A stretch of 64,000 nt of DNA from Mycobacterium sp. DL440 (lineage in GTDB: Bacteria; Actinomycetota; Actinomycetes; Mycobacteriales; Mycobacteriaceae), in the NCBI RefSeq assembly GCF_011745145.1, contig NZ_CP050191.1, positions 2,774,196 to 2,838,195 of the forward strand. The letters are read 5' to 3'. Positions 1 to 11,665 of the stretch are shown here, piece after piece. The position numbers and the translations under genes were made by a program. The notes beneath the pieces were generated by a model. That model made no database searches, had not been told where the DNA came from, and worked only from the letters and a program-made list of their open reading frames with translations. Every line of letters starts with the position of its first letter. Position 1 is the stretch's first letter.

Positions 1-516
1 GGCGTCACCCATCTGCAACAGCCGGTCGTTGGGGATCACGATGAGGGTGTCGCAGCTCTCGCGCAGGGTCTGAATACCGTTCTCGGCCTGGTTACTTCGG
101 CGCTTGCCCTCAAATGAGAACGGCCGCGTCACGACGCCGACGGTGAGCGCGCCGAGCTTGCGGGCGATCGACGCGACGACAGGTGCGCCACCGGTTCCGG
201 TGCCGCCACCCTCACCGGCGGTGACGAACACCATGTCGGCGCCGCGCAGCAGCTCCTCGATGTCGTCCTTGGCGTCGTCGGCAGCCTTGCGCCCCACTTC
301 GGGGTCTGCACCTGCGCCGAGCCCACGGGTCGAGTCGCGGCCGACGTCGAGCTTGACGTCGGCGTCGCTCATCAGCAGTGCCTGTGCGTCGGTATTGATG
401 GCGATGAACTCGACGCCCTTGAGGCCCTGTTCGATCATCCGGTTGACGGCGTTGACACCGCCGCCGCCGATACCAACCACCTTGATTACCGCGAGGTAGT
501 TATGCGGGGGGGTCAT
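1..516 (-). CDS. ftsZ: Cell division protein FtsZ (N-terminal part; gene continues past the left edge)
   Basis: FtsZ is the tubulin-like GTPase that polymerises into the cytokinetic Z ring. The first 172 residues are present, starting [20 protein letters not shown]. The nucleotide-binding glycine loop [13 protein letters not shown] is near residues 15-27, and the tubulin signature GGGTGTG is around residue 105, just before [24 protein letters not shown]. The ATG at 516 has a GGAGG Shine-Dalgarno 9 nt upstream. It is the last gene of the dcw cluster, 181 nt after ftsQ, so it probably also has its own promoter. The C-terminal GTPase-activating domain and tail lie outside the window. Confidence 0.97.
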   Translation of the reverse strand, partial: MTPPHNYLAVIKVVGIGGGGVNAVNRMIEQGLKGVEFIAINTDAQALLMSDADVKLDVGRDSTRGLGAGADPEVGRKAADDAKDDIEELLRGADMVFVTAGEGGGTGTGGAPVVASIARKLGALTVGVVTRPFSFEGKRRSNQAENGIQTLRESCDTLIVIPNDRLLQMGDA

Positions 517-697
517 GGTTCGTCTTCCTCCCAGGTTGGGTTGTTCATGGCCGCCGAACCCTCCTCCTGCAAACTCTCAACCTCAACCATAGGCTTAGAG
601 TTATGTCAAGTAGTTCCGCGCAAACAGAACGGTAGGGCGCCAACGCCGGTGATCGCGGCAGGCGCGCCGACGCGCCACGCGGCAATTTTCCGTCGAA
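517..697 (-). promoter_or_regulatory. ftsQ-ftsZ intergenic region, probable ftsZ promoter
   Basis: This is the only sizeable gap (181 nt) inside the 3' half of the dcw cluster. Read on the minus strand it holds TTGACA (609-604), followed by AT-richer sequence and a TATGGT (591-586). The spacing of those two hexamers is only 12 nt, so they do not form one ordinary promoter; TTGACA alone is suggestive. ftsZ of M. tuberculosis is known to be transcribed from several promoters inside ftsQ and in this gap. Placement of an exact start site here is inference. Confidence 0.35.
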
Positions 698-1729
698 CTA
701 CTTGACAGTGGGCAGATCTGGGCTGGACACGTCGTACGTATGCCCCGGCTGGGTCAGCAGGGCGGCCAGCTTCAGCGCCTTCTCATCGGTCCGATCGTTG
801 GTCCCCCACACCACCACTCGGCCATCGGCCAGCGTCAGCGCGATCGAGGCCACCGAGGGGGCCGCGATCCGGCCCACCTGTGCCACCACATCCGGCGGCA
901 GGGCCAACATCACCTCGAGCGCAGCCTTGGTGGCCGGATCGGCCGGGCCCGGATTGTCGGCATCCAGATACGGCAACGTCGGCGGCGGCGGTTCGGTGGC
1001 GAAATCGACACCGTCGCGGTCGAACAGATGCGGACCGTCGGGATAGTCCTTGACCACCACCGGCACCCGCTCGACCACCGTGATCCGCAGGGTCGACGGA
1101 TATTCGCGCTGCACCCGGGCGGTGGCGACACGCCGGATCATGGCCACCCGCTCGGCGATCGCGTCCGTGTCGATCTGCAACAGCGGCGTGCCGGGTGCCA
1201 CCGCGGCGGCCGCCAGCACCTGCTCCTGCGGCACAGCGGCCACGCCGTTGACCACCACATTGCGCGCCGACATCGCCGGTGTGAAGTACAGAACCAGACC
1301 CAGGGCCACTGCGACCACACTGACCAATGCGGACCAGAGCAGCACCTTCAGACCACGAATAGTGCCGCGGGCCACCGCATTCGGAGCGTCCGAGGGCTGC
1401 CCGTTCACCTTGCGCTTGGCCTCGCGGCGAGCATGCTCGATCGCCACGGCCCGGTCCCGCGCAACCCGGCGCTCCTCGCGTTCGCGGCGGGCGCGGCGGC
1501 GGGGGCCCTCATAGTCGGCTTCCGCCGCGGGCGGCGAATTAGGCCCTGCCGCGGGCGGCGAATTAGGCCCCGCCGCGGGCGGCACATCAGCCCCTCCCGC
1601 GGGCTCCCCGGACTCAGCCGCGCTCTCGCCGGACTCAGCCGGACCGGGTTCCTCTTGAACCGGGCCGGATTCCACCGCAGCAGTTTCCTCGGCGGCCTCG
1701 TCGGGACCGCCGGGGCCCGTCTCGTTCAC
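698..1729 (-). CDS. ftsQ: Cell division protein FtsQ
   Basis: FtsQ is a bitopic divisome protein that bridges early and late septation proteins outside the membrane. The 343-residue protein has a long acidic, Pro/Ala-rich cytoplasmic N-terminus, a basic Arg-rich patch ([12 protein letters not shown]) near residues 76-87 and one membrane segment around residues 125-150 ([20 protein letters not shown]). A POTRA domain follows ([20 protein letters not shown]) and then the beta domain. The N-terminal tail carries three copies of an in-frame 24-nt repeat encoding PPAAGPNS or variants. The gene overlaps murC by 4 nt (start at 1729, murC stop at 1726), indicating translational coupling. It is somewhat longer than the recalled M. 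tuberculosis protein (314 aa) because of the N-terminal repeats. Confidence 0.95.
   Translation of the reverse strand: MNETGPGGPDEAAEETAAVESGPVQEEPGPAESGESAAESGEPAGGADVPPAAGPNSPPAAGPNSPPAAEADYEGPRRRARREREERRVARDRAVAIEHARREAKRKVNGQPSDAPNAVARGTIRGLKVLLWSALVSVVAVALGLVLYFTPAMSARNVVVNGVAAVPQEQVLAAAAVAPGTPLLQIDTDAIAERVAMIRRVATARVQREYPSTLRITVVERVPVVVKDYPDGPHLFDRDGVDFATEPPPPTLPYLDADNPGPADPATKAALEVMLALPPDVVAQVGRIAAPSVASIALTLADGRVVVWGTNDRTDEKALKLAALLTQPGHTYDVSSPDLPTVK
1524..1595. repeat. 24-bp tandem repeat, three copies, inside ftsQ
   Basis: Three consecutive 24-nt units start at 1524, 1548 and 1572, each beginning GCCGCGGGCGGC on the + strand. The first two are identical except for the last base and the third diverges in its second half. 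The unit length is a multiple of three, so it encodes [12 protein letters not shown] octapeptides in the cytoplasmic tail of FtsQ and keeps the reading frame. Confidence 0.9.
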
Positions 1730-3186
1730 GGCGAATCCGTCGATGAACTGCCCGGCGCACTGCGATTCGCCTTGATTCCGAGCTCGGTCACGATTTCCTT
1801 GCCCAGCATGGTGACGTCACCAGCACCCATGGTGAGCACCACGTCACCGGCGCGGGCCGAGGCGGCGACCGCGGCGGCGACCGCCGAGAAGTCGGGAACA
1901 TAGGTGACCGGCGCGCTGACATGCTGGGCGACCGTGGCACCGCTGATACCGGGAAGCGGCTGCTCACGCGCTCCGTACACGTCGAGCACGAAGACCTCGT
2001 CGGCAGCACTTAGGGCCGTGCCGAACTCGAAAGCGAAAGTCGCTGTGCGCGAGTACAAGTGCGGCTGGAAAGCGACGATGACCCGGCCACCGGTCTGGTC
2101 CACGACCGTCCTGGCGGCCTCGAGGGTGGCCCGGACCTCGGTGGGATGGTGCGCATAGTCATCAAAGACCCGGACGCCGCCGAGTGACCCGACCAGTTCG
2201 AACCGCCGCCGTACCCCCTCGAATCCGGCGAGCCCGTCGAGCACGGCCTCGGCCGGCGCGCCCACCTCGACGGCGGCCAGCAGCGCACCGAGCGCGTTGA
2301 GCGCCATGTGCCGGCCGGGCACCGCGAGCCGGATCGCGCGCGGATGCGGCTCACCGGCAAGCTGGATATGCGCCACCGCCCCGGTCCCCTGCTGTTCCCA
2401 GCTCAGCAAGGTGCCGGCCAGCTCGCCGGCAGGCGTGCTGCCGTAGCGCAACACCCGGATCCCCAGTGAGTCAGTGTGTTCGGCGAGCGCTGCGGCCCCG
2501 GGATCGTCGGTGCAGACCACGAGCGCGCCGCCGGGCGCGATGCGATCGACGAATGCGGAGAACACCGCGGTATAGGCCTGCTCGCTACCGAAGAAATCCA
2601 GGTGGTCGGCCTCGATGTTGGTGACCACCGCGACATTCGGGGTGTACTCCAGCAGTGAGCCGTCACTCTCGTCGGCCTCGGCGACAAAGCACGTCCCGCT
2701 GCCGTGATGGGCGTTGGTGCCCGCCTCGCCCAGTTCGCCACCCACCGCGAACGACGGGTCGAAACCGCTGTGCTGCAACGCCACGATGAGCATCGACGTT
2801 GTCGTGGTCTTGCCGTGGGTGCCCGTCACCATCAGCGTGGTGTAACCGGCCATGAGCTTGGCCAGCACCACCGGGCGCAGAATCACCGGGATTCCGCGGC
2901 GCCGGGCCTCGACCAGTTCCGGATTGGTCTTGGGGATCGCGGCGTGGGTGGTCACCACCGCGGTCGGCCCGCCCGGCAGCAGGTCCAGCGAGGATGCGTC
3001 ATGGCCGATTCTGACCTCGGCACCGCGGGCCCGCAGCGCCACGACACCACGGGACTCCTTGGCGTCAGACCCGGACACCAGGCCACCCCGGTCCAGCAGG
3101 ATCCGGGCCACGCCCGACATCCCGGCTCCCCCGATCCCGACCATGTGCACTCGCTGCAGTTCAGCCGGAAGTGAATTATCGTTCAC
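1726..3186 (-). CDS. murC: UDP-N-acetylmuramate--L-alanine ligase MurC
   Basis: MurC is the cytoplasmic ATP-dependent ligase that adds L-alanine to UDP-MurNAc, the first amino acid of the peptidoglycan stem. The 486 residues show the Mur ligase layout: an N-terminal UDP-binding Rossmann region ([21 protein letters not shown], about residues 14-34), the ATP-binding loop [11 protein letters not shown] near residue 120, a central domain with EADESDGS and EADHLDFFG, and a C-terminal domain with [10 protein letters not shown]. Its start overlaps the end of murG by 4 nt and its stop overlaps ftsQ by 4 nt, so it lies in one tightly packed operon. Length is normal for the family. Confidence 0.97.
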   Translation of the reverse strand: MNDNSLPAELQRVHMVGIGGAGMSGVARILLDRGGLVSGSDAKESRGVVALRARGAEVRIGHDASSLDLLPGGPTAVVTTHAAIPKTNPELVEARRRGIPVILRPVVLAKLMAGYTTLMVTGTHGKTTTTSMLIVALQHSGFDPSFAVGGELGEAGTNAHHGSGTCFVAEADESDGSLLEYTPNVAVVTNIEADHLDFFGSEQAYTAVFSAFVDRIAPGGALVVCTDDPGAAALAEHTDSLGIRVLRYGSTPAGELAGTLLSWEQQGTGAVAHIQLAGEPHPRAIRLAVPGRHMALNALGALLAAVEVGAPAEAVLDGLAGFEGVRRRFELVGSLGGVRVFDDYAHHPTEVRATLEAARTVVDQTGGRVIVAFQPHLYSRTATFAFEFGTALSAADEVFVLDVYGAREQPLPGISGATVAQHVSAPVTYVPDFSAVAAAVAASARAGDVVLTMGAGDVTMLGKEIVTELGIKANRSAPGSSSTDSP

Positions 3187-4334
3187 TGCAGCCTCTTTCG
3201 TTGAGCGCGTGCGACATCAAGGGCGACCTGCGCCACCCGCCGAGCAGCGTCGGGATGGCCGGACAACAAGGCGGCAGCCGTCATCGCCGCCAACCGCGCG
3301 TCATCGGTCATCAGGCCGGCGACCGTATCCGCCACGAATCCACCATCGAGCCGGACATCGTCGACGACGATGCCGCCACCGGCCGAAACGACCGGCAGGG
3401 CGTTGAGCCGCTGCTCACCGTTGCCGATCGGCAGCGGGACGTACACCGCGGGCAGTCCGACAGCAGTCACCTCGGCAACCGTCATCGCTCCGGACCGGCA
3501 GATCGCCAGATCTGCTGCGGCATAGGCCAGGTCCATCCGGTCCAGATACGGCACCGCGACGTACGGCGGTGTCCCCGACGCCGCCGGCGGTAGATCAAGG
3601 GTGTTCTTCGGCCCGTGCGCATGCAGCACCGAAACACCGGCAGCCCCAAGGGCTTCGGCCGCCGAGGACACCGCGCGATTGATCGACTGTGCGCCCTGCG
3701 AACCACCGAACACCAACAGCACCTTGGCATCCGGTGCGAATCCGAAGAATGCCCTGGCCTCGGCGCGCAACGCCGCACGGTCCAAGGACGTGATCGCCGC
3801 ACGCACCGGCACCCCGACCACCTCGACCTTGCGCAGCCCCGGTTCGGGCACCGCGGAGAGCACCCGGCGGGCCGACATCGCACCGACCCGGTTGGCCAGC
3901 CCGGCACTCGCGTTGGCCTCGTGGACCACCACCGGGACGGCGCGTCGGCGCCCATGCATACCGAAGCCACCACGGGCCGCGAGGTAGGCAGGCAGCGCGA
4001 CATAGCCGCCGAACCCGATTACCACGTCGGCCTCCACGCCCGCCAGCACCGAACGGGTCTGGCGGATCGCGGTGCGCACGCGCAGCGGCAACCGCACCAG
4101 GTCTCCCGAGGGCTTACGCGGCAGCGGCACCGGGGTGATCAGCTCGAGGTCATAGCCGCGCTGCGGCACCAGCCGGGTTTCCAGACCGCGGGCGGTTCCG
4201 AGGGCGGTGATCCGGACCTGCGGATCGAGTTCCCGCAGTGCGTCGGCCACCGCCATCGCCGGTTCGACGTGACCTGCCGTGCCACCCCCGGCCAGAACGA
4301 CGGAAATCCCCCGGTCGCTTCTACCCTCACTCAC
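3183..4334 (-). CDS. murG: Undecaprenyldiphospho-muramoylpentapeptide N-acetylglucosaminyltransferase MurG
   Basis: MurG is a peripheral membrane GT28 enzyme that transfers GlcNAc to lipid I to make lipid II. The 383-residue protein has the N-terminal glycine loop [18 protein letters not shown] near residue 15 and the C-terminal donor-site motif [14 protein letters not shown] near residue 210. The start is a GTG whose GTGA overlaps the ftsW stop codon. The end overlaps murC by 4 nt. It is shorter than the recalled M. tuberculosis protein (about 410 aa), mainly at the N-terminus. Confidence 0.96.
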   Translation of the reverse strand: MSEGRSDRGISVVLAGGGTAGHVEPAMAVADALRELDPQVRITALGTARGLETRLVPQRGYDLELITPVPLPRKPSGDLVRLPLRVRTAIRQTRSVLAGVEADVVIGFGGYVALPAYLAARGGFGMHGRRRAVPVVVHEANASAGLANRVGAMSARRVLSAVPEPGLRKVEVVGVPVRAAITSLDRAALRAEARAFFGFAPDAKVLLVFGGSQGAQSINRAVSSAAEALGAAGVSVLHAHGPKNTLDLPPAASGTPPYVAVPYLDRMDLAYAAADLAICRSGAMTVAEVTAVGLPAVYVPLPIGNGEQRLNALPVVSAGGGIVVDDVRLDGGFVADTVAGLMTDDARLAAMTAAALLSGHPDAARRVAQVALDVARAQRKRLQ

Positions 4335-5962
4335 CCGTAACGCTGACCTTCCAAAGTCCGGGCCCGTTGGCCTTGTTTCCGCTGGCCTGCAGGATATCGG
4401 ACCGAGGACTTACCGCCCCCGGCCGGCTGCTGACCAGCGGCGTACCCGGAGCGGCGCACCGGCCGGTCTCCGGTGCGCGGCGCGCGGCGGGTCGGCGTTT
4501 GTCTGGCGCCCGATTGTTTGGCCCTGGCCTGCTTGCCCGCCTGTTTACCGGACGGCTTGGCACCGGCCTTGCCGGCGGGCTTGCCCGCACCGCGCGAGGG
4601 CGACTTCCGACGATCGTGCAGCCGGTTGCGGGCGACCTCGATGCGGGTGGGGACATAGGGCTCGGGCAGCGGCAGCCGCAGCAGCCGGGTCACCCTGTCA
4701 TCGCGCCCGGCCCGCAGCGCCGCCACGGCCTCCGGTTCGTGCCGGGCCGCGTTGGTGATCAGACCCATCATCAGAAGTGTTGTGGCTTGCGACGATCCGC
4801 CCGCCGAGATCAGCGGCAGCTGCAGCCCAGTGACCGGCAACAGGCCCACCACGTAGCCGACGTTGATGAACATCTGGCCGACCACCCACAGTGTGGTGGT
4901 GGCCGTCAGCAGACGCAGGAACGGATCGGCCGAACGCCGGGCGATGCGCATCCCGGTGTACGCGAACAGTCCGAACAGGGCCAGCAGGCCCAATGCGCCG
5001 ACGAACCCCAGCTCCTCGCCGATGATCGCGAAGATGAAGTCGTTGTGGGCGTTGGGCAGGTAGTTCCACTTCGCCGTCCCCTGGCCCAGTCCGTCGCCGA
5101 AGATACCCCCGTTGGCCAGGGCGAACCGGGCCTGCCGGGACTGATAGCCGATCCCCTGCGAATCGGCCGCCGGGTCTAGCCAGGACTGCACCCGGTCGGA
5201 CCGGTAGCCCGCGGACAGTGCCAGCACGCCGGCCGCCACGACCGCGGCCAACAGCGAGGACATGAACACCCGCAGCGGGAGGCCCGCGTACCACAGCAGA
5301 CCGAGCAAGATGATGCTCAGCGAGACGGTCTGCCCGAGGTCGGGCTGGGCGACGATCAGCGCCAGCGCGATCACCGCGGCAGGCACCAGCGGGATGAGCA
5401 TCTCGCGCAACGAGGCCCGCTCCATGCGCCGGGCCGCCAGCAGGTGCGCACCCCAGATGGCGAAGGCGATCTTGGCCAGCTCCGAGGGCTGCATCGAGAA
5501 GCCGGCAACGACGAACCAGCCGCGAGAGCCGTTGGCCACCTTGCCGATTCCGGGGATGAGCACCAGGATCAGCAGCACGATGGTGAAGCCGAACCCGGGG
5601 AACGCAACCCGGCGCAGGGTGCGGACGGGCATCCGCAGGGCCACGTAGAACGCGATCAGCCCGACGCCCGTCCACATCACCTGGCGACCGAACACCGCCC
5701 AGGGCGACCCGTCGAAGTCGTAGGAATACACGCCCGATGCCGAGAGCACCATGATCAGGCCGAGCGTGGTGAGCAGCGCGGTGACCGCGATGATCAGGTG
5801 GAACGAGGTCATCGGACGGCCCAGCCAGGCGCCGAACCGGGTCCGCGGAGCCGTCGCGTTGGGGTTGGGTGCGGCCTCGGACGATCCGCCTGCGGCTGAA
5901 TCGGACGTTTCGCCGGTTGCGTCACCGTCACGGCGGCGCAGCCGGGCCAGGATGCCGGCCAC
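4331..5962 (-). CDS. ftsW: Septal peptidoglycan polymerase FtsW (SEDS family)
   Basis: FtsW is the SEDS-family membrane glycosyltransferase that polymerises lipid II at the septum with FtsI. The 543-residue protein has a ~55-residue cytoplasmic lead, about ten hydrophobic segments between residues 55 and 430, and conserved SEDS stretches such as [20 protein letters not shown] and [20 protein letters not shown]. After residue 450 comes a strongly basic low-complexity tail with repeated GKxxGK-type units, typical of actinobacterial FtsW and probably a docking region. It lies 5 nt after murD and overlaps murG by 4 nt. Confidence 0.96.
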   Translation of the reverse strand: MAGILARLRRRDGDATGETSDSAAGGSSEAAPNPNATAPRTRFGAWLGRPMTSFHLIIAVTALLTTLGLIMVLSASGVYSYDFDGSPWAVFGRQVMWTGVGLIAFYVALRMPVRTLRRVAFPGFGFTIVLLILVLIPGIGKVANGSRGWFVVAGFSMQPSELAKIAFAIWGAHLLAARRMERASLREMLIPLVPAAVIALALIVAQPDLGQTVSLSIILLGLLWYAGLPLRVFMSSLLAAVVAAGVLALSAGYRSDRVQSWLDPAADSQGIGYQSRQARFALANGGIFGDGLGQGTAKWNYLPNAHNDFIFAIIGEELGFVGALGLLALFGLFAYTGMRIARRSADPFLRLLTATTTLWVVGQMFINVGYVVGLLPVTGLQLPLISAGGSSQATTLLMMGLITNAARHEPEAVAALRAGRDDRVTRLLRLPLPEPYVPTRIEVARNRLHDRRKSPSRGAGKPAGKAGAKPSGKQAGKQARAKQSGARQTPTRRAPRTGDRPVRRSGYAAGQQPAGGGKSSVRYPAGQRKQGQRARTLEGQRYG

Positions 5963-5967
5963 CTCGG

Positions 5968-7461
5968 CTACCCGATCGCGGCGCGGACGGCGCCGGCGAA
6001 TGCATCGCCACGCTGGCCGTAGCCGCTGAACTGATCGAAGGACGCGCCTGCCGGGGCCAGCAACACGGTGTCACCCGCACCGGCCAGCCCGCGGGCGACA
6101 TCGACGACCGCCGCCATGACCGCGTCGGAGACCGGACGGTCCCCAACGTCGATCACACGAGTCACATGATCACCAATAGACTCATTCGTCTCAAGCACCC
6201 CAGAATCCTCCCCCGTCACAACCTCCACAACGGGGACATCCGGGGCGTGTCGCGATAACGCATCGGCAACCATCTGCCGGTCCCGCCCGATCAGCACCAC
6301 AGCAACCAGGCGATTCGCCACGTGACGCACCAATTCGTCGACCGAAGCGCCCTTCAGCAAGCCCCCGGCGATCCAGATCACGCGGTCGAACGCGGTGATC
6401 GAAGCCTGCGCGGCGTGCGGATTGGTGGCCTTGGAATCGTCGACATAGCGCACCCCGTCGGCCTCCCCGACCAACTCGGCACGGTGCCTGCCGACCTGAA
6501 ACGACGCCAACGCGCTCGCGATCGAGGCGGGGGCCACCCCGACGGCACGGGCCAACGCCGCGGCTGCCAACGCATCGAGCACGCCGACCGGACCGGCCAC
6601 ACCGATCGTCGCGGCATCAGCCAACTCGACATCGTCGTCGAACGCGCGGTCGACGAGCTTGCCGGCACGCACGCCGAGCTCGCCGGCGGCCGGTTCGCCC
6701 AGCCGGAATCCGACTCGAACCGGCGCCCCGGCGGCCGGCAGCAGACCGGCGGCCACCGGATCGTCGAGACCCACCACGGCCACCCGGCCGGCCAGCGCCC
6801 GGGCCTTGTCGGCGGCATAGCCAGCCATCGAACCGTGCCAGTCCAGGTGGTCCTCGGCGACATTGAGCACCACGCCGGCGTCCGGGCGCAGCGAGGGCGC
6901 CCAGTGCAGCTGAAAACTGGAGAGCTCGATCGCCAGCAACTCCGCGGGCTGGTCCAGAACGGCCAGCACCGGGTCACCGATATTGCCGCACAACAGGCTT
7001 CGACGCCCGTCGGCCAGCAGCATCTCGTGCAGCATCGACGTAGTGGTGGTCTTGCCATTGGTGCCGGTGACCACCAGCCAGCGCCGGGGCGGACCGTAAC
7101 GGCCCGCGGCGTCCAGCCTCCAGGCCAGCTCCACATCGCCCCAGATCGATACCCCGGCTTCGGCCGCCGCGGCCAGCACGGGGGCCGTGGGCGGGAATCC
7201 CGGGCTGGTCACCACCAGCGCGTAGTCGGCGATCGCAGCGACGGCCGCGGCGGGATCGATGACGGTGGTGCCCTGCCCGGCGAATGCGCGCAGAGCCTCG
7301 GCGTTGTCGTCGCACAGCGTCGCAGCCACGTTCAGCGGTGCCAGCGCCGCCAGCACAGCCCGTCCGGTGACCCCCGCGCCGGTTACCAACACCGGGGCAC
7401 CCGGGGTCAGCAGAGAAAGATCCTCGTCACCGCCGCGCCCGCCGGATGGGCCCACCACCAT
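5968..7461 (-). CDS. murD: UDP-N-acetylmuramoylalanine--D-glutamate ligase MurD
   Basis: MurD adds D-glutamate to UDP-MurNAc-L-Ala in the cytoplasm. The 497-residue protein contains the N-terminal Rossmann glycine loop [15 protein letters not shown] (about residue 25), the ATP loop [14 protein letters not shown] (about residue 125), [13 protein letters not shown] and, in the C-terminal domain, [11 protein letters not shown]. The frame stays open far upstream into mraY, but the supported start is the ATG at 7461 ([11 protein letters not shown]), which shares one base with the mraY TGA. No homologous sequence is apparent upstream of that codon. The next gene, ftsW, begins 5 nt after its stop. 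Confidence 0.95.
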   Translation of the reverse strand: MVVGPSGGRGGDEDLSLLTPGAPVLVTGAGVTGRAVLAALAPLNVAATLCDDNAEALRAFAGQGTTVIDPAAAVAAIADYALVVTSPGFPPTAPVLAAAAEAGVSIWGDVELAWRLDAAGRYGPPRRWLVVTGTNGKTTTTSMLHEMLLADGRRSLLCGNIGDPVLAVLDQPAELLAIELSSFQLHWAPSLRPDAGVVLNVAEDHLDWHGSMAGYAADKARALAGRVAVVGLDDPVAAGLLPAAGAPVRVGFRLGEPAAGELGVRAGKLVDRAFDDDVELADAATIGVAGPVGVLDALAAAALARAVGVAPASIASALASFQVGRHRAELVGEADGVRYVDDSKATNPHAAQASITAFDRVIWIAGGLLKGASVDELVRHVANRLVAVVLIGRDRQMVADALSRHAPDVPVVEVVTGEDSGVLETNESIGDHVTRVIDVGDRPVSDAVMAAVVDVARGLAGAGDTVLLAPAGASFDQFSGYGQRGDAFAGAVRAAIG

Positions 7462-8540
7462 CAGGCCCCGACTGCGGTGAGCCACTCGCTGTAGAACAGG
7501 GCCACACCCAGACCACAGGCGATCGCCGTCAGCAGCCAGAACCGGATGATGACGGTCGTCTCGGCCCAACCCACCAGCTCGAAATGGTGATGGAACGGGG
7601 CCATCCGGAACACGCGGCGGCCCGTGGTACGGAACGCCAGGATCTGCACCACCACCGACGTCACCTCGGCCACGAACAGTGCGCCCAGAACGACCGCGAG
7701 GATCTCCGTGCGACTGGTCACCGAAAGCCCGGCGATGATGCCGCCCAAAGCGAGCGAGCCGGTGTCCCCCATGAAGATCTTGGCCGGCGCGGCGTTCCAC
7801 CACAGGAAGCCGATACACGCGCCCGCGGTCGCGGCCGCGATGATCGCCAGGTCCAACGGGTCACGCACGTTGTAGCAGCCCAGACCCGGTGCCGTGGCGC
7901 AGGCATTGCGGTACTGCCAGAAGGTGATCAGGACGTAGGCCGCGGTCACCATCGCCATCGCGCCGGCCGCCAACCCGTCCAGACCGTCGGTGAAGTTCAC
8001 CGCATTCGACCAGGCACTCACGATCACCACGCAGAACAACACGAAGACCCACGACGCCAGCGTCACCGTGGCGATCTCGCGGACATAGGACAGCTCGGGG
8101 CTGCCTGGGGTCAGCCCGTCACCGTTGCGGAACTGCAGGGCCAGCACGCCGAACAGCACCGCGGCGGTCAGCTGGCCGACGGTCTTGGCGGTCTTGTTCA
8201 GGCCCAGGTTGCGCGAACGACGCAGCTTGATGAGGTCGTCGACGAAGCCCACCAGGCCGAGCATCGTGGCCAGCCCCAACACCAACAGCCCCGAGGCCGA
8301 CGGACCGTCACCGCCCAGCGCCACCCCGACCAGATGGGTGCCCAGGTAGCCCGCCCAGATGCCGGCGACGATCGCCACGCCGCCCATCGACGGCGTCCCG
8401 CGCTTCTTGGCGTGGCTGGCCGGGCCGTCCTCACGGATCTCGTGCCCCAGCCCGCGCTTGGTGAACAGCCGGACCAGTGCCGGGGTGAGCAGGATCGAGA
8501 CCGTCAGTGCGATACCGACGGCGATGAGAATGAGCTTCAT
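7461..8540 (-). CDS. mraY: Phospho-N-acetylmuramoyl-pentapeptide transferase MraY
   Basis: MraY is the integral membrane enzyme that transfers phospho-MurNAc-pentapeptide to undecaprenyl phosphate, forming lipid I. The 359-residue protein has about ten transmembrane helices. It contains the diagnostic motifs: [15 protein letters not shown] near residue 100, the catalytic [15 protein letters not shown] near residue 190, and the [12 protein letters not shown] histidine motif near residue 322. Its start overlaps murF by 4 nt and its stop shares a base with the murD start. Confidence 0.97.
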   Translation of the reverse strand: MKLILIAVGIALTVSILLTPALVRLFTKRGLGHEIREDGPASHAKKRGTPSMGGVAIVAGIWAGYLGTHLVGVALGGDGPSASGLLVLGLATMLGLVGFVDDLIKLRRSRNLGLNKTAKTVGQLTAAVLFGVLALQFRNGDGLTPGSPELSYVREIATVTLASWVFVLFCVVIVSAWSNAVNFTDGLDGLAAGAMAMVTAAYVLITFWQYRNACATAPGLGCYNVRDPLDLAIIAAATAGACIGFLWWNAAPAKIFMGDTGSLALGGIIAGLSVTSRTEILAVVLGALFVAEVTSVVVQILAFRTTGRRVFRMAPFHHHFELVGWAETTVIIRFWLLTAIACGLGVALFYSEWLTAVGA

Positions 8541-10075
8541 CGGTCGGCGTTCCCCATTTCCGCAACCAGCGCATCGGCCAGCGCACCCAACCCCACCGAG
8601 TTGGATGCCTTCACCAGCACCACATCCCCGGGCTCCAGCTCAGCCTGCAGCAGGGCCAGCGCGGCATCGGCGTCTTCGACCATCGTGGACTCAGATCCCC
8701 ACGAACCCTCCATCACCGCGCCGTGGTGCATGGCGTTCATAGTCCTCCCGGTTCCGACGACGATTAACCGAGACACATCTAAGCGCACCGCGAACCGTCC
8801 GATGGCGTCGTGCTCGGTTATCGCGTCGTCACCGAGTTCGGCCATCTCGCCCAACACGGCCCAGCTGCGCCGCTTGCCGTGCAGGTCACCGGTGGGTTCA
8901 CCGGAGCTCTGGCGGGCCATCCAGGCCAGCGCCTTGAGTCCGGCGCGCATCGAATCGGGGTTGGCGTTGTAGGCGTCATTGATCACCGTCACACCGTCGG
9001 CGCGGGTACCGACCTGCATCCGGTGCCGCGAGACGGGGCCTGCGCCCGCCAACGCCGTCGCCACCTGGTCCAGGCCGGCGCCGCACTGCAGCGCGACCGC
9101 GGCCGCACACAACGCATTGCCGACCTGGTGATCGCCGTGCACCGCGAGTGCCACCTCTGTTTCCCGACCGGCCGACCCGCTACCCGCGTGCAGGGTGAAC
9201 CGCGGGCGGGCCAGTTCATCGAGGGCCACCGGGCCGGCCCACACGTCGACCTCGGAACCCGGCTCGCGTGACACCCGCACGACACGGGCGGCGGTCTTAC
9301 CGGCCATGGCCGAGACCGCGGTGTCGTCGACGTTGAGGATCACCACACCCGAGGCCGGAACAGCTTGCGGCAACTCGGCTTTGGTATTCGCAATCGCCTC
9401 GCGCGAGCCGAACTCACCGAGGTGCGCGGTGCCGACGTTGAGCACCACCGCGATCTGCGGCGGGGCGATGGCCGCGAGGGCGGCGATATTCCCGGGATGC
9501 CGCGCCGACATCTCCAGGATCAGGTAATCGGTCTCGGGTGTCGCACGCAGCACGGTCCACGGATGACCGAGCTCGTTGTTGAACGAGCCCGGCGGCGCAA
9601 TCACCTGCCCGAGCGGGTCCAGTACCGCGGCCAGCAGATCTTTGGTCGAGGTCTTGCCCGAGGAACCCGTCACCCCGATGATCGTCAGCCCCTCGGCGAC
9701 CAGCTCGACGGCCACCGCGGCCGCGAGTTTGGCCAGCGCGGCCAGGACCGCCGCGCCGGAGCCATCAGTGTCGAATTCCAAAGCGCCAGAAGCGGTGTCG
9801 GCCGCCCCCGGGTCAGGCGAAACGATGATCGCGGGCACCCCGACTGGGCGCGCGGCCAGCACCACGGCGGCTCCGGATGCCACCGCCGCCGCCGCGAAGT
9901 CATGGCCGTCGGATCGGGCGCCCGGCAGCGCCAGGAACAATCCGCCGGGGCCGATCGCGCGGGAGTCGAATTCGACGGTGCCCGTGACGGTCGTGGCGGC
10001 CGCGTCTTCGGCGGTGATGTCGGCCAACTCACCGCCGACGATCTCGGCGATCCTGGCGATGGTCATCTCGATCAC
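8537..10075 (-). CDS. murF: UDP-N-acetylmuramoyl-tripeptide--D-alanyl-D-alanine ligase MurF
   Basis: MurF joins D-Ala-D-Ala to the UDP-MurNAc tripeptide, finishing the cytoplasmic precursor. The 512 residues include the ATP loop [16 protein letters not shown] (about residue 135), the Mur central-domain signature [13 protein letters not shown] and the C-terminal [15 protein letters not shown]. It overlaps murE by 4 nt upstream and mraY by 4 nt downstream. Length matches the family. Confidence 0.97.
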   Translation of the reverse strand: MIEMTIARIAEIVGGELADITAEDAAATTVTGTVEFDSRAIGPGGLFLALPGARSDGHDFAAAAVASGAAVVLAARPVGVPAIIVSPDPGAADTASGALEFDTDGSGAAVLAALAKLAAAVAVELVAEGLTIIGVTGSSGKTSTKDLLAAVLDPLGQVIAPPGSFNNELGHPWTVLRATPETDYLILEMSARHPGNIAALAAIAPPQIAVVLNVGTAHLGEFGSREAIANTKAELPQAVPASGVVILNVDDTAVSAMAGKTAARVVRVSREPGSEVDVWAGPVALDELARPRFTLHAGSGSAGRETEVALAVHGDHQVGNALCAAAVALQCGAGLDQVATALAGAGPVSRHRMQVGTRADGVTVINDAYNANPDSMRAGLKALAWMARQSSGEPTGDLHGKRRSWAVLGEMAELGDDAITEHDAIGRFAVRLDVSRLIVVGTGRTMNAMHHGAVMEGSWGSESTMVEDADAALALLQAELEPGDVVLVKASNSVGLGALADALVAEMGNADR

Positions 10076-11613
10076 GTGCCCGGCTCCCCTTCCTTGAGTG
10101 CCTCCAACGCCGCCGCCAACTCCTCACGGTCATCGAACGGCCGGGTGTGGCCGCCACCGGTCTGGCCGCTCTCGTGCCCCTTGCCGGCGATCAGCACGAT
10201 GTCGCCGGGCCCGGCCCAGGCCACCGCATGGTCGATGGCCGCCCGCCGATCGCCGACCTCCACGACCTCGGCGCCCGCCTGCGCTTCGGCGGCCCCGGCC
10301 ATGATCGCCGCGCGGATCAGTGCGGGGTCCTCGTCGCGGGGATTGTCATCGGTGACGACGACGAGATCAGCCAGTTCGGCCGCGACCCGCCCCATCGGAG
10401 CTCGCTTGCCCGTATCCCGGTTGCCGCCCGCCCCGAACACCACCCCGATGCGACCCGGCCCGGAACCCCTCAATGTCTCCAGGACGGCCTGCAGAGCCCC
10501 GGGCTTGTGCGCGTAATCGACCAGTGCCAAGAACTGCTGTCCGCGGTCGATCGGCTGCAGCCGCCCCGGCACGGTCGCCGTCCGCAGTCCCGGGGCTGCC
10601 TGCTCGGGCGACACCCCGGCCCCGTCCAGCAGTGCGATCGCCAGCGACGCATTGGCGACGTTGTAGGCACCGGTCAGCCCGATCCGAAGCTCGTGGGCCA
10701 CCCCGGCCGGGTCGACGAGGGTGAACTCCTGGGACCCGACGCCGACCGCCGAGACATTGCGCACCTGCCAGTCCGCCGACGCTCCCGCGGCACTCACGGT
10801 CGTCACCTTCTCGGCACGGGCCGCCATCGCCGCGCCCGCATCGTCGTCGACACAGATCACCGCGGCGGCGGCGTGGTTGCGCGACCCGGGATCGAACAGG
10901 CGGGCCTTGGCCTCGAAGTAGTCCTGCATCGTCGGATGGAAATCCAGGTGGTCGCGCGACAGGTTGGTGAACCCGCCGAGCGCGAAAACGATCCCGTCGA
11001 CCCGGCCCAGTGTCAGCGCATGGCTCGACACCTCCATCACCACGGTGTCGACACCCCTTTCGACCATCACGGCCAGCAACGCCTGAAGATCCGGCGCCTC
11101 GGGCGTGGTCAGAGCGCTCGGCAGATCGCGTCCGGCGATGCGCACGCCCACGGTGCCGATCAGTCCGGCCACGCGGCCGGCAGCCCGAAGCCCCGCCTCG
11201 GCGAGATACGTCGTGGTGGTCTTACCCGAGGTTCCCGTCACCCCGATGACCGTCAACCGCTCCGACGGACGCCCGTACACCTCGGCCGCCACCTCACCGA
11301 GCACCGAGCGAGGGTCGGGATGGACCAGGACCGGGACGTCGAGGTCACCCAGATCGGCCGCGCCGGCAGCGTCGGTGAGCACCGCCGCCGCACCGGCGGC
11401 CACCGCGTCGGCCGCATAGCGCGCGCCGTGCACCGCCGATCCCGGCAGCGCGGCAAACAGGTCCCCGGACCGGGCATCCTGGCCGCGCAGCGTCACTCCT
11501 GTCACCCGAAGTTCCGGCAGGGGATTTCCGGTGGCGGATACCGCTTGGACCTGTTCGGCGAGCGGCACGAGGTATTGGCCGGCGGGACGGTTGGGACGCA
11601 GCTTCATGGCCAT
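10072..11613 (-). CDS. murE: UDP-N-acetylmuramoyl-L-alanyl-D-glutamate--2,6-diaminopimelate ligase MurE
   Basis: MurE adds meso-diaminopimelate to the growing stem peptide. The 513-residue protein has the ATP loop [16 protein letters not shown] (about residue 125), [20 protein letters not shown] in the central domain, and DDNPRDEDP in the C-terminal domain; DNPR is the motif associated with mDAP rather than lysine specificity. The start [10 protein letters not shown] is used; the ATG two codons downstream is an alternative. It follows ftsI by 52 nt. In M. tuberculosis several unrelated genes are inserted at this junction, and none is present here. Confidence 0.96.
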   Translation of the reverse strand: MAMKLRPNRPAGQYLVPLAEQVQAVSATGNPLPELRVTGVTLRGQDARSGDLFAALPGSAVHGARYAADAVAAGAAAVLTDAAGAADLGDLDVPVLVHPDPRSVLGEVAAEVYGRPSERLTVIGVTGTSGKTTTTYLAEAGLRAAGRVAGLIGTVGVRIAGRDLPSALTTPEAPDLQALLAVMVERGVDTVVMEVSSHALTLGRVDGIVFALGGFTNLSRDHLDFHPTMQDYFEAKARLFDPGSRNHAAAAVICVDDDAGAAMAARAEKVTTVSAAGASADWQVRNVSAVGVGSQEFTLVDPAGVAHELRIGLTGAYNVANASLAIALLDGAGVSPEQAAPGLRTATVPGRLQPIDRGQQFLALVDYAHKPGALQAVLETLRGSGPGRIGVVFGAGGNRDTGKRAPMGRVAAELADLVVVTDDNPRDEDPALIRAAIMAGAAEAQAGAEVVEVGDRRAAIDHAVAWAGPGDIVLIAGKGHESGQTGGGHTRPFDDREELAAALEALKEGEPGT

Positions 11614-11665
11614 GCCACAGTACCCATCTGCGGTCCACCGGCCGCACCACCCACAACTATCGCGG

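Noticed and set aside
1524..1595. Possible CRISPR-like array
   Set aside because: Units are directly adjacent without spacers and keep the ftsQ reading frame, so it is a coding tandem repeat.
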